From positions 1 to 39,588 of the forward strand of contig NZ_BBNN01000055.1 of NCBI RefSeq assembly GCF_000829695.1: a stretch of 39,588 nt of DNA, given 5' to 3'. This DNA comes from Streptomyces sp. NBRC 110035. Lineage in GTDB: Bacteria > Actinomycetota > Actinomycetes > Streptomycetales > Streptomycetaceae. The stretch's first letter is position 1. Every line of letters begins with the position of its first letter. The position numbers and the translations under genes are program-made. The notes beneath the pieces are model-generated. The model saw nothing but the letters and a program-made list of their open reading frames with translations, did no database searches and was not told the origin of the DNA. Shown here piece by piece: positions 1-7,682 of the stretch.

Positions 1-405
1 GCCCTTCTCCCGAGCCGCGACCAGGACGCCGTCCAGCACCCGCAGCCCGGCGTCAGCCTCCACCAGCCGATCCCGGAACTCCGACAGTACCGAGAAGTCG
101 GACCCCGGATCGCCGAGCTGGAGGCCGAGCGCGTACTTGAAGTCGATCCTGGCCCGGACCGCTTCCGCGGCCTGCCGGTCGGTGAGCCCTTCGACGGACT
201 GCAACACCGGTACCAGCGCGAGCCGACCCGGTGACCAGGCAGGCCTGCCCCGCGTCGGGAACAGGTCCACGGACTCCTCGTCCGTGAACAGTGACCCCGG
301 TTCGTCCCGCACCCGGATCGCCGGACTCCCGTTCGGGAACGCGGCCCGCGCCACCCGCACCGTCTCCGCCGGGATCTCCCCAGACCCCTTCGGCTGCATC
401 GACAT
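1..405 (-). CDS. IS1182-family transposase, N-terminal part (cut by window edge)
   Basis: The frame stays open from an ATG at 405 (second in-frame ATG at 399) to base 1, so only about 135 N-terminal residues are present. The segment DFKYALGLQL followed by DFSVLSEFRDRLV is the hallmark of the DUF772 N-terminal domain of IS1182/IS5-like DDE transposases. It is preceded by the usual sentence-like stretch about LFPTRGRPAWSPGRLAL. The DDE catalytic domain would lie left of the window, so intactness cannot be judged. A mobile element next to ordinary chromosomal genes suggests that the left edge is an insertion point. The terminal inverted repeat could not be identified; a strong hairpin lies just upstream (427-469) but appears to be a terminator for the neighbouring gene. 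Confidence 0.82.
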   Translation of the reverse strand, partial: MSMQPKGSGEIPAETVRVARAAFPNGSPAIRVRDEPGSLFTDEESVDLFPTRGRPAWSPGRLALVPVLQSVEGLTDRQAAEAVRARIDFKYALGLQLGDPGSDFSVLSEFRDRLVEADAGLRVLDGVLVAAREKG

Positions 406-426
406 CCGCACCCACCCCAAACGACA

Positions 427-469
427 ACGTCGGCCTTCAAGACCACAACCGGGTCTCGAAGGCCGACGT
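427..469 (-). terminator. Strong hairpin downstream of the VOC gene
   Basis: Bases 427-444 pair with 452-469 with a single mismatch (439/457), leaving a 7-nt loop. It lies about 65 nt past the stop of the leftward VOC gene and just before the leftward transposase start. It therefore probably terminates the VOC transcript and shields the transposase from read-through. No T-tract follows, as is common in Streptomyces. A transposon-end structure is an alternative. Confidence 0.55.
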
Positions 470-534
470 CACGCCAGGCCCCGGATCAACCGACAGCATC
501 CCGTCTCAGGATCCGGGGCCCCGTACGGCGGGGA

Positions 535-927
535 TCAGCCCAGTTTCGGTGCCACCGGCACATTGCAGCGCAGAGTGAAGGAGTGCCCGGACGGATCGGC
601 GTAGCCGCGTTCCTCCAAGGGGCCCGTGGCGTCCTTGGTCTCCACCGGGCGTCCGCCGAGGCCCACGATCCGGCGTTCCGCGGCGTCCAGGTCGTCGACC
701 TCGAACTCCAGGTGCACCTGGAGCGAGTTCTCGGGGCGCGGCCAGCTCGGCGCAGTGGCGTTGGCGTCCCGGCGCAGTGCCAGCCGGAAACCGTCGGCGG
801 CCCGGATCTCGACCCGGTTGGCGTTGGCGTTCGCCACCTCCGCAGCCAGCAACTCACGGTAGAACTCGGCGAGTTTCTCGGGCTCGGCGCAGTCGAGCAC
901 CACCACTCCCGCAGGCACGGTCGACAT
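535..927 (-). CDS. VOC-superfamily (glyoxalase/bleomycin-resistance fold) protein
   Basis: A 130-residue protein, the normal size of a one-domain VOC protein. The start is the ATG at 927, preceded at ideal distance by GGAGGAG; an upstream in-frame ATG has no such site. It opens with a beta-alpha segment (VVVLDCAEPEKLAEFYREL) typical of the first VOC half and ends with YADPSGHSFTL, the classic second-half motif with its metal-site-like Asp/His region. The middle, LEFEVDDLDAAERRI, is the second beta-alpha unit. Members bind a metal ion and act as dioxygenases, isomerases, lyases or drug-binding proteins; nothing here fixes the substrate. It sits alone between an insertion sequence and a terpene synthase, so the context gives no further clue. 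Confidence 0.85.
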   Translation of the reverse strand: MSTVPAGVVVLDCAEPEKLAEFYRELLAAEVANANANRVEIRAADGFRLALRRDANATAPSWPRPENSLQVHLEFEVDDLDAAERRIVGLGGRPVETKDATGPLEERGYADPSGHSFTLRCNVPVAPKLG

Positions 928-1248
928 GTCTCCTCCACAGGGTCCGTCCACGGGTCGGGGCGGCTCCCCGGCCTGTACTGGGCGCCTTTCCCCGTTCCGG
1001 GGATTCAATCAGCGGCAAGTCCACTGACTTCTGCGGTGTTTGATGCGACATGTGCCTCAAGTGGCTTGTTGCATAACGGATATCACGACAACCAATCGGT
1101 GTAGATCATCTAGGATCTGGGCATCCTCGTTCCGCTTGCCGGTTCAACCTTCGTACCGTGTAGCCGAGTTCGAGGGTGCGGGCCGTCTCCGCGACGGCCC
1201 GCCCGCAGGGCGGGGGGACTCTGCGTTCCGTCTCCCGAAAGGAAGCAC
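928..1248. promoter_or_regulatory. Intergenic region upstream of terpene synthase
   Basis: A 321-nt gap between divergent genes. The stretch about 1065-1120 is clearly richer in A/T than its surroundings and contains an inverted pair AGATC (1103-1107) / GATCT (1114-1118) flanking TAG. This is the likely promoter area for the terpene synthase, but no convincing -35/-10 pair could be assigned. No small gene is visible. Confidence 0.35.
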
Positions 1249-2280
1249 ATGTCTCAGGACGTCCGGTTCGACCTCCCCTTCAACACCCCGGTCGGCGAGC
1301 ATCTGGAGTACGCGCGGGCGCGTCATCTGCGCTGGGTGTGGGACATGGGGCTGGTGCGCAGCCGGGCCGGTTTCGACGAGTACCGCTCCTGGGACCTGCC
1401 GCAGGCCGCCGCCCGCACCTATCCGTACGCCTCGGCCGAGGACATGGTCGTCCTGATGAACTGGTTCTCACTGGCGTTCCTGTTCGACGACCAGTTCGAC
1501 GCCGGGCGGCCGGACCGGGCGGACGTGATAGCCGACGTGGCGCGGGAGCTCATCGTCACCCCCCTGCGTCCGGCGGGGAGCACGCCCCGGATGGTCTGCC
1601 CGATCACGGTGGCCTGGGCGCAGGTCTGGGAGCGCCTCTCGCATGGCATGTCCCTGACTTGGCAGACCCGGTTCGCCGCGTCCTGGGGCCGGTTCCTGGT
1701 GGCCCACTGCGAGGAGGTCGACCTGGCGGCCCGCGGGCTCACCGGGACGCTCGGCCTCGACGAGTACGCCGTGTTCCGGCGCCGTACCGTCGGTATCCAC
1801 CACAGCATCGACGCCGGTGAGCGCAGCCGCGGATTCGAGGTGCCCGCGCGGGTGATGGCCCACCCCCTGATGGAGCGGATGCGCGATCTGGCCGCTGACA
1901 CCATCGGCTTCATGAACGACATCCACTCCTTCGAGCGGGAGCGGCGGCGCGGGGACGGCCACAACCTGATCGCGGTACTGCACCGGGAGCGCGGCTGCTC
2001 GTGGGAGGAGGCCGCGGCCGAGGCGTACCGCATGACGACCGCCTGCCTGGAGGAGTACCTGGAGCTGGAGGCACGGGTGCCCCGCATGTGCGACGAGCTC
2101 GGGCTCGACGCGGACGAGCGCGAGCGGGTGGACAAGGGCGTGCAGGCCATCCAGCACTGGATCGGGGGCAACTACGAGTGGGCTCTGACCAGCGGCCGGT
2201 ACGCGGCGTCGAAGGAGGGCGCGGTGGCCAAGGCCGAGCAGGCGGGCCGCGGCTCGGTCGACGATCTGCTGACCGTGTGA
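1249..2280 (+). CDS. Type I terpene synthase (probably sesquiterpene cyclase)
   Basis: A 343-residue class I terpene cyclase with the full set of catalytic motifs. The Asp-rich motif is FDDQFD (D80, D81, D84). The NSE magnesium-binding triad is NDIHSFERE (N223, S227, E231). A pyrophosphate-sensor Arg lies in FRRRT (177-179) and the C-terminal RY pair is R317-Y318. Length and layout match bacterial sesquiterpene synthases such as pentalenene or isoafricanol synthase, which ionise farnesyl diphosphate and cyclise it. The product cannot be told from sequence by eye. The ATG at 1249 follows GAAAGGAA at correct spacing. It converges on a conservon operon ending in a P450, so the P450 could act on the terpene, but the two are not co-transcribed. 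The motif set is complete and no damage is seen. Confidence 0.92.
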   Translation: MSQDVRFDLPFNTPVGEHLEYARARHLRWVWDMGLVRSRAGFDEYRSWDLPQAAARTYPYASAEDMVVLMNWFSLAFLFDDQFDAGRPDRADVIADVARELIVTPLRPAGSTPRMVCPITVAWAQVWERLSHGMSLTWQTRFAASWGRFLVAHCEEVDLAARGLTGTLGLDEYAVFRRRTVGIHHSIDAGERSRGFEVPARVMAHPLMERMRDLAADTIGFMNDIHSFERERRRGDGHNLIAVLHRERGCSWEEAAAEAYRMTTACLEEYLELEARVPRMCDELGLDADERERVDKGVQAIQHWIGGNYEWALTSGRYAASKEGAVAKAEQAGRGSVDDLLTV

Positions 2281-2286
2281 GACGGC

Positions 2287-2323
2287 CGTGCCGCCCGGCC
2301 CCGCCTCGGGGCCGGGCGGCACG
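2287..2323. terminator. Bidirectional hairpin between terpene synthase and P450
   Basis: Bases 2287-2303 are perfectly complementary to 2307-2323 (17 bp, loop CCT). The hairpin lies immediately after the terpene synthase stop and 45 nt beyond the stop of the converging P450, so it can serve both transcripts. Confidence 0.8.
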
Positions 2324-2367
2324 CCGGTCGCGGCGGCCGGTCACCATCGCCGCGGCGCCGCCCGGTG

Positions 2368-3621
2368 TCAGGTGGTGCCGAACTCGACCGGCAGACGGTC
2401 CAACCGGGTCTCCCAGGTGGAGGCGGTGGAGGACAGTTCGTCCGGCGGCACCGCAAGGCGCAGGTCCCGCAGCCGGTGCAGCAGCACGTCCACGGCGATC
2501 TCGATGATGGCCTGGCCGATGTTCTGGCCGGGGCATTCGTGCGGTCCCCCGCTGAACGCCAGGTGCGACTGGTTGCCCTGGACGGACACCCCGGTGTCCG
2601 GGCGGATCTCGGGGTCCTGGTTGCCCGCCGCGAGACCCAGGAGCAGCAGATCGCCCTCCCGCACCCGGTGCCCGCCGATCTCCAGGTCGCTGGTGGCGAA
2701 CCGGCCCGGCAGTACCGCGAGCGGCGGGCTGTTCCACATGACCTCCTCGACCACCGCCGAGATGTTGAGCCGGCCGCTGATCAGCCCGGACAACCGCGCG
2801 GTGTCGGTGAGGACCAGCTGGAGCACCCGGGCGAGCAGGTTGCTGGTGGTGGTGTGCCCGGTGATCAGCACCAGGCGCAGATGGCTGACCACCTCGTCCT
2901 CGTCGAGCCCGGCGTGGTGGGCCAGCAGGGCGGTGGTGAGGTCGCTGCCGGGTTCGGACCGCTTGCGGACGACGAGCGCGCCGAGGATCTCCTGGATGCG
3001 TACGTCGTGCGTGAGGGCGTCCTCGCCGCCCTGGAGGACCTGGGCGCAGGATTCGACCAGATCGCGTCCCTCTGCCTCGGGCAGCCCCAGGACGCGGGTG
3101 ATGACCAGCATCGGCAGGTACTCGGCGTAGTCGCTCACCAGGTCGGCGCGTCCGGTGTCCGCGAAGGCGTCGATCTCCTTGTTCGCGAAGTGCGTGGCGT
3201 GCCGGCGGATACCGCGGCCGGCGGCGGCCTGGAGCCCGTCGGTGACGGCTCCGCGCAGCCTGCGGTGCGGCTCGCCGTCCTGGGAGACGCAGTCTGGGCG
3301 CCAGCCGAGCATCGGGACGAGCGGTGAGGTGTCCGCGACGCGCCCCTCACGCCGGTCGCGCCAGATCCGGGCGTCCCGGGTGAACTGGCGGGGGTTGTCG
3401 AGGACCCGCCGGTTGTCCCGGTAGCCGAGCACCAGCCAGGCCGGCACGTCGCCCTCCAGGAGCACCGGCGCGACCGATCCGTGTTCCTTGCGCAGCCGCT
3501 CGTGGAGGCCGGCCGGGTCGGCGGCCAGGTCCGGCCCGTACAGCCGGGCGAGGTCAGCGCCGTGGTGGGCGACGGGGCAGCCTCGGGTGGCGCCGGGGTC
3601 ATTCCCGGCCGGGTCGCTCAC
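2368..3621 (-). CDS. CYP157-like cytochrome P450 of a conservon, lacking ExxR
   Basis: A 417-residue P450. The haem ligand motif is intact: FSGGPHECPG at 356-365 with Cys363. The K-helix motif that is ExxR in nearly all P450s reads EVMW (293-296), so Arg is replaced by Trp. This is the known peculiarity of the CYP157 family, whose members occur in Streptomyces conservons. The I-helix reads TGHTTT (254-259), without the usual acidic residue before the Thr. The start is a GTG at 3621 overlapping the cvnD stop in GTGA, so translation is coupled to cvnD. It is thus the last gene of the conservon operon. It may hydroxylate the terpene made by the converging synthase, or serve conservon signalling; conservon P450 substrates are mostly unknown. 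Confidence 0.9.
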   Translation of the reverse strand: MSDPAGNDPGATRGCPVAHHGADLARLYGPDLAADPAGLHERLRKEHGSVAPVLLEGDVPAWLVLGYRDNRRVLDNPRQFTRDARIWRDRREGRVADTSPLVPMLGWRPDCVSQDGEPHRRLRGAVTDGLQAAAGRGIRRHATHFANKEIDAFADTGRADLVSDYAEYLPMLVITRVLGLPEAEGRDLVESCAQVLQGGEDALTHDVRIQEILGALVVRKRSEPGSDLTTALLAHHAGLDEDEVVSHLRLVLITGHTTTSNLLARVLQLVLTDTARLSGLISGRLNISAVVEEVMWNSPPLAVLPGRFATSDLEIGGHRVREGDLLLLGLAAGNQDPEIRPDTGVSVQGNQSHLAFSGGPHECPGQNIGQAIIEIAVDVLLHRLRDLRLAVPPDELSSTASTWETRLDRLPVEFGTT

Positions 3622-4223
3622 CGGGACTCCGCGGCCACGGCCGAGCGGTCCCGCAGATGGTGGATGAGGGTGACGAGCACGTCACGGCTGGCGGACCGGT
3701 CGCGTGCGTCGAAGGCCACGACCGGGATGTTCCCGGGAATGTCCAGGGCGTCCCGGATCTCGTCCACCGGATGGTCCTTGGAGTCGGGGAAGACGTTGAG
3801 GGCGATGACGAAGGGCACTTCCTGCCGTTCCATCTCCTCGATCGCGCGGAAGCTGGAGGCCAGCCTCCGGGTGTCGACCAGCACGACCGCGCCGAGCGCA
3901 CCCTTGAACAGCCCGTTCCACAGGAACCAGAAGCGTTCCTGGCCGGGCGTGCCGAACAGGTACAGCACCAGGTTGTCGTTGATGCCGATCTTGCCGAAGT
4001 CCAGGCTGACGGTGGTCTCCGTCTTGTCGGCGACGCCCACGAGCCGGTCGACGTCGGCGCTGGCCTGGGTGAGGGTCTCCTCGGTGGTGAGCGGCTTGAT
4101 GTCGCTGACCGACCGGACCATCGTGGTCTTCCCGGTACCGAACCCGCCGGCGATCATCACCTTCACCGAGCGGGTGTCCCCGGCCGTTTGCCGACCGGCC
4201 TGGTCAAAGCCTTTCAAGTCCAC
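3618..4223 (-). CDS. cvnD: Conservon GTPase CvnD
   Basis: A 201-residue small GTPase-like protein of the ATP/GTP-binding family found as fourth gene in conservons. The P-loop is GGFGTGKTT near residues 27-35, and the switch II motif is LFGTPGQERFWFLW. The usual NKxD base-recognition motif is not canonical; it reads ALNVFPDS. CvnD proteins work with CvnA-C in a membrane-associated complex reminiscent of eukaryotic G-protein signalling. The start is a GTG at 4223 preceded by GAGGAGG, and it overlaps the end of cvnC by 20 nt. Its stop overlaps the P450 start (GTGA). The order A-B-C-D-P450 and the tight overlaps make the assignment secure. Confidence 0.93.
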   Translation of the reverse strand: MDLKGFDQAGRQTAGDTRSVKVMIAGGFGTGKTTMVRSVSDIKPLTTEETLTQASADVDRLVGVADKTETTVSLDFGKIGINDNLVLYLFGTPGQERFWFLWNGLFKGALGAVVLVDTRRLASSFRAIEEMERQEVPFVIALNVFPDSKDHPVDEIRDALDIPGNIPVVAFDARDRSASRDVLVTLIHHLRDRSAVAAESR

Positions 4224-4575
4224 TGAGTACCTCCTCAAGGAGCGCGAGGTCGGGCCCGCGGCCGGCGTCGTGGGCCGGAACGGGGTCGCGGGCTTCGACG
4301 TGGCCTCCGTCCAGCAGGTCCGACAGCAGTACGGCGAGAATGTTGAACGGCAGCCCGAGGTGGGCGCCGAGTTCGGCCACGGAGAGCGGTTCACGGCAGC
4401 GCCGGACGATCTCCTCGTGCTCGTGCTGCATCCCCGGTAAGGGGGCCGAGCAGGAGACGACGAGGGTCGCCACGTCGAGACTCGACGCCGAACCGCCCGG
4501 TCCGCTGCGCCCCCCGGTGAGGACGTAGTAGCGCTCGAGACCGGACGGGTCCGACGGCCGTCGGGGAGCACTCAT
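4204..4575 (-). CDS. cvnC: Conservon DUF742 protein CvnC
   Basis: A 123-residue DUF742 protein. The core shows RYYVLTGGR near residues 15-23, then the winged-helix-like EPLSVAELGAHLGLPFNIL and VLLSDLLDGGHVEA, the typical DUF742 pattern ending in LEEVLSGLERL. Its ATG at 4575 overlaps the cvnB stop as ATGA, and its 3' end overlaps cvnD by 20 nt. Known CvnC proteins are DNA-binding-like adaptors in the CvnA-D complex; their exact role is open. No unusual feature was noted. Confidence 0.93.
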   Translation of the reverse strand: MSAPRRPSDPSGLERYYVLTGGRSGPGGSASSLDVATLVVSCSAPLPGMQHEHEEIVRRCREPLSVAELGAHLGLPFNILAVLLSDLLDGGHVEARDPVPAHDAGRGPDLALLEEVLSGLERL

Positions 4576-4982
4576 CCAGAGTGCTCCTCCAGGCGCACAG
4601 TGGTGCCGAGCAGCTCGCCCATTCTGCGGGCGAGGTCCCTCATCTGGTGTCCGAGCAGGCCTTGGTCCAGGCCCTCGCGGGCGAGGACGCCGAGGTAGGT
4701 TTCCACACCCGCACGGACCACGAACAGATGGCCGCCGTCCACCTCGATCATCGCCAGCCGCAGTTGCCCCGCGTGGGCGGGGAACTGTTCGGCGACCGGC
4801 TGGGCCAGTGCCTGCAGGCCGGCGACCACGGCCGCGAAGCGGTCCACGTCGTCGGGGTCCTCCGCCCCGAAGGAGGTGATGGCCTTGCCGTCGCTGGAGG
4901 CCACAAGGGCGAAGCGGATCTCCTGAATACTCTCGACGAGATCGCGGAGTGCCCAGCTCACGTCGTTTCCCTGGTGCGTCAT
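4572..4982 (-). CDS. cvnB: Conservon roadblock/LC7 protein CvnB
   Basis: A 136-residue roadblock/LC7-fold protein. It starts with WALRDLVESIQEIRFALVASSDGKAI, the standard opening of the family, followed by VAGLQALAQPVAEQF and the strand LRLAMIEVDGGHLFVVRAG. Such proteins act as regulators of small GTPases, here CvnD. The start ATG at 4982 overlaps the cvnA stop (ATGA) and its stop overlaps the cvnC start, so the four conservon genes are translationally coupled. Length is normal for the family. Confidence 0.94.
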   Translation of the reverse strand: MTHQGNDVSWALRDLVESIQEIRFALVASSDGKAITSFGAEDPDDVDRFAAVVAGLQALAQPVAEQFPAHAGQLRLAMIEVDGGHLFVVRAGVETYLGVLAREGLDQGLLGHQMRDLARRMGELLGTTVRLEEHSG

Positions 4983-6871
4983 GGGGTGTGGTCGCTCTCC
5001 TCGGTGCGGTACTTCGTGGACTCACGTCCTGTGGGGGTGTCACCGGCGGCCGCCTCGGGCGCCGCGCCGGTGTCGCGTTCTTCGGACCCATGTTCACCCG
5101 TGTCGCGGCCCGCCGTATCGCGCCCCGCGATGTCGCGGCCGGCGGTGGCGAAGGCGGCGAGTCCGGTGAAGGACGCGTCCGGGGGTACGGCGGTGACGGT
5201 GCTCCGGCCTCCGTGCCCGGCCCGTCCGGTCCGCGGTGGCTCGGCCTCGATCCGCCTGCTGCTGCGACGGCGGGGCAGTCCGCCGGGTGTGGTGTCCACC
5301 GCTCCGGCGGACTCGGGGAACGTGTCGGAGCCGGGTGCCTCGGCGGAGTCGGCCGGCCAGAGATCGGCCTCACCGTCGTCGGTGACCGCGGTCCACGGCA
5401 GAGCCGGTGCCCCGGCTCGGGTGCCCGCGGCAGGGGCGGGGGCGACGTCGGTGGCCGTGGGCAGCGGGCTGAAGTACGTGTGCGGTACGACGACCACCAC
5501 CGAGGTGCCGAGCCAGGGCGAGTCGGCGAAGGTGACCCGGATGCCGTAGCGGCGGGCGAGGACGCCGACGACCCGCAGGCCGATGTTCGCGTCCTCGGTG
5601 ATGCCGCCGATGCCCGCGCCGGGCGCGGTGCCCGCAAGGGCGTGCTCGGCCTCGCGCTTCTTCTCCTCGCTCAGGCCCTTGCCGGAGTCCTGGATCTCGA
5701 TGCCGACGCCGTTCGGGACCTCCTTGCCGGAGACGACCACGGGCTCGGTGGGCGGTGAGTAGCGGGCCGCGTTGTCCAGCAGGTGAGCGAAGATCAGCGT
5801 GAGGTGGTCCACCAGGCCGCCGTCGACGCCGAGTTCGGGCAGCCGGCGCAGCTGGACGCGGTGGAAGTCCTTGATCCGGCCGATGCCGCCGCGCATCACG
5901 CTCAGCAGTCGCTGCGGCTCCTGCCACTGCCTGCCCGGCCGGTCCGAACCTCCGAGGACTCCGACACTGGCGGCGAGACAGTCGGCGGGGCCGATCTCCT
6001 GGTCGAGTTCCATCAGGGCCCGGGCGACGGCCGGGAGCCGGCCGTGCTCCCCCTGCATCTCGTGCAGTCGGCCACGGAGTTTGCTGGTCAGCACGTGGAT
6101 GCGGTTGCCGATGCTGATGACGGCCTGCTCGGCGGAGGTGGAGCGGTCGAACTCCTCCTCGAGTGCCATCAGGGAGATCCGCAGGATTCTGCGCAGCTCT
6201 GTCTGGAGTTCCACACCGGCCGCGACGCACTGGGTGACGCTCGGCAGCAGGTCGTCGATGGCGTCGCCGGCGCGCAGCCGCTCGATCGCCTCGGGCAGCT
6301 GTGTGCCGGCGAGATGTGCCACCGCGGCGAGCTGGTGCGTCAGCCTCTCCTCCATGGCTTCGGCCTGCTCGACGAGCCGGGCCTCGTGGTGCCCTGCCTG
6401 CTCGGCGAGCCGGGCGTCGTGGCGCTCGGTCAGTTCGGTCAGCCGCGCCTCGAAGACCTGTTCCTGTTGCGCGAGTCGGCTCTCACAGGCCGTGTCCCGG
6501 TCGGCGAGAAGCCGTTCGTGCGCGGCCTTCTGCTCGGCGGACCTCTCCGCCTGGGCGGTGCGCTCGGCGGCGAAGTCCCTCTCCCGCCCCGCCGCCTGCT
6601 CCTGCCATTGCAGTGACTTCTGCGACTGCTCGACCTGCGCGGCACGGAGGGTCTCCTCGGTCCGGGACAGCCGGGTACGGGTGCGGAGCAGCAGCCGTAC
6701 GCACAACACGCCGGTCGCGGTGGCGGCGGCGCCGGCGACGGCCACCGTTATCCGCTCCGAGCTCATGAACGTGGCGGCGATCGTCCCACTGCCCAGGCCC
6801 AGCGGCATCAGCCACCAGCTGTACCAGGCGACAGGAGGCCGCGCCGCCGGTGGCGGAGGGGCGAGTTCCAT
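4979..6871 (-). CDS. cvnA: Conservon sensor-kinase-like protein CvnA
   Basis: About 630 residues. Two hydrophobic segments (about 14-35 and 40-62) anchor it, followed by a long Glu/Arg/Ala-rich coiled coil (about 65-190) and a HATPase_c domain with N-box HLLDNAARYSPP (363-374) and G1 box DSGKG (395-399). The C-terminal 160 residues are Pro/Ala/Thr-rich and probably disordered, with repeats of GRDTAGRDT type. Where many CvnA-like kinases have an LDH motif at the presumed phosphoacceptor site, this one reads LDQ (289-291), so autophosphorylation is doubtful. The start chosen is the ATG at 6871 because GAAGG stands 6 nt upstream; ATGs at 6877 and 6925 are also in frame. It heads the conservon operon. 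Confidence 0.9.
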   Translation of the reverse strand: MELAPPPPAARPPVAWYSWWLMPLGLGSGTIAATFMSSERITVAVAGAAATATGVLCVRLLLRTRTRLSRTEETLRAAQVEQSQKSLQWQEQAAGRERDFAAERTAQAERSAEQKAAHERLLADRDTACESRLAQQEQVFEARLTELTERHDARLAEQAGHHEARLVEQAEAMEERLTHQLAAVAHLAGTQLPEAIERLRAGDAIDDLLPSVTQCVAAGVELQTELRRILRISLMALEEEFDRSTSAEQAVISIGNRIHVLTSKLRGRLHEMQGEHGRLPAVARALMELDQEIGPADCLAASVGVLGGSDRPGRQWQEPQRLLSVMRGGIGRIKDFHRVQLRRLPELGVDGGLVDHLTLIFAHLLDNAARYSPPTEPVVVSGKEVPNGVGIEIQDSGKGLSEEKKREAEHALAGTAPGAGIGGITEDANIGLRVVGVLARRYGIRVTFADSPWLGTSVVVVVPHTYFSPLPTATDVAPAPAAGTRAGAPALPWTAVTDDGEADLWPADSAEAPGSDTFPESAGAVDTTPGGLPRRRSSRRIEAEPPRTGRAGHGGRSTVTAVPPDASFTGLAAFATAGRDIAGRDTAGRDTGEHGSEERDTGAAPEAAAGDTPTGRESTKYRTEESDHTP

Positions 6872-7298
6872 CTGCATCCTTCGAAGCAACACGATCAGAC
6901 AGGGGGATGTGCAAGGGGATCGCACTCATGGGTACGTATCGCGAACCGACGCGGCGCGATCACTTCAACTCGCAGCGTTGACAAGGAGCTTATCGGTTCC
7001 AACCGCAAAAGGATCAAGTTCGGAAGGCGGCGGAAGTGAAGGTTCCGTCACGCCGGGGAGAAGATGCCGTATCGACAAGTGGCTTGATCTGGCTGGGCAG
7101 TTGACTACCCAGACAGATCCTGGCCGTCCGGAGCCGTGCCACGCCACAATGGACCGGCCGGAGCCGGAAGGACTCGGTCGCAATTCGAAGACATATGACG
7201 ATCAAACATGCCCACATCCCGGCACCTGGGGGTAACTTGCAGGGCAGGGAACGGCGTTGGGGGCCGATCCGTGTACGAAGCAGGCTGGAGGCGATGGC
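6872..7298. promoter_or_regulatory. Divergent regulatory region, cvnA / STAS gene
   Basis: A 427-nt gap between leftward cvnA and the rightward STAS gene. It has several A/T-richer patches (6960-7030, 7180-7210) fit for promoters. On the minus strand TTGATC, 17 nt, GATAAG (about 6990-7020) is a plausible but weak cvnA promoter. A GGGTAA at 7230-7235, some 65 nt before the STAS start, resembles the -10 box of Streptomyces sigmaB-type promoters, but no good -35 was found. No gene is visible. Confidence 0.35.
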
Positions 7299-7682
7299 GT
7301 GGTGCGGCACCAACCTGCACCGCCGACCCGGTTTCTCCGCGTCCGTCAGGACCGGGGGCACACGGTGCTGGATTTCCGCGGCGAGATCGACATCGTGGCG
7401 GAGGTGGAGGTCGGCCCCCACCTGGACGCGGCGACCTCGGCCCCGGAGTGCCGCGTCGTGATCGATCTGACCCGGGTGGAGTTCCTCGACGCCTCCGGTC
7501 TTCGCCTGCTCTACCGTGCCCGGCAGCGGGTCCTGGAGCAGCACGGCAGGCTGCACCTGGTGTGCACGGACGCGCTGACCCTGCGTGTGCTGCGGATCAC
7601 CGGCCTGGCCCGGCTGCTGCCTCCGCGACCGACCCTGGACGCGGCCCTGGACCAGCCCGAGGCCACGCCGGGACCGGTATGA
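7299..7682 (+). CDS. STAS-domain anti-sigma factor antagonist
   Basis: A 127-residue protein made almost entirely of one STAS domain. The key motif VIDLTRVEFLDASGLRLL contains the Ser (in DASGL) that is phosphorylated by partner anti-sigma kinases in the SpoIIAA/RsbV family. Unphosphorylated, such proteins bind the anti-sigma factor and free a stress sigma factor. The start is a GTG at 7299, with GGAGG 7 nt upstream; a longer in-frame start at 7257 lacks such a site. Its 3' end overlaps the converging PRPP synthetase frame by 86 nt. No cognate anti-sigma or sigma gene is in the window, so the partner is unknown. Confidence 0.88.
   Translation: MVRHQPAPPTRFLRVRQDRGHTVLDFRGEIDIVAEVEVGPHLDAATSAPECRVVIDLTRVEFLDASGLRLLYRARQRVLEQHGRLHLVCTDALTLRVLRITGLARLLPPRPTLDAALDQPEATPGPV

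Noticed and set aside
427..469. Terminal inverted repeat of the insertion sequence
   Set aside because: Both arms lie on the same side of the transposase, whereas terminal repeats lie at opposite ends. A hairpin terminator fits better.
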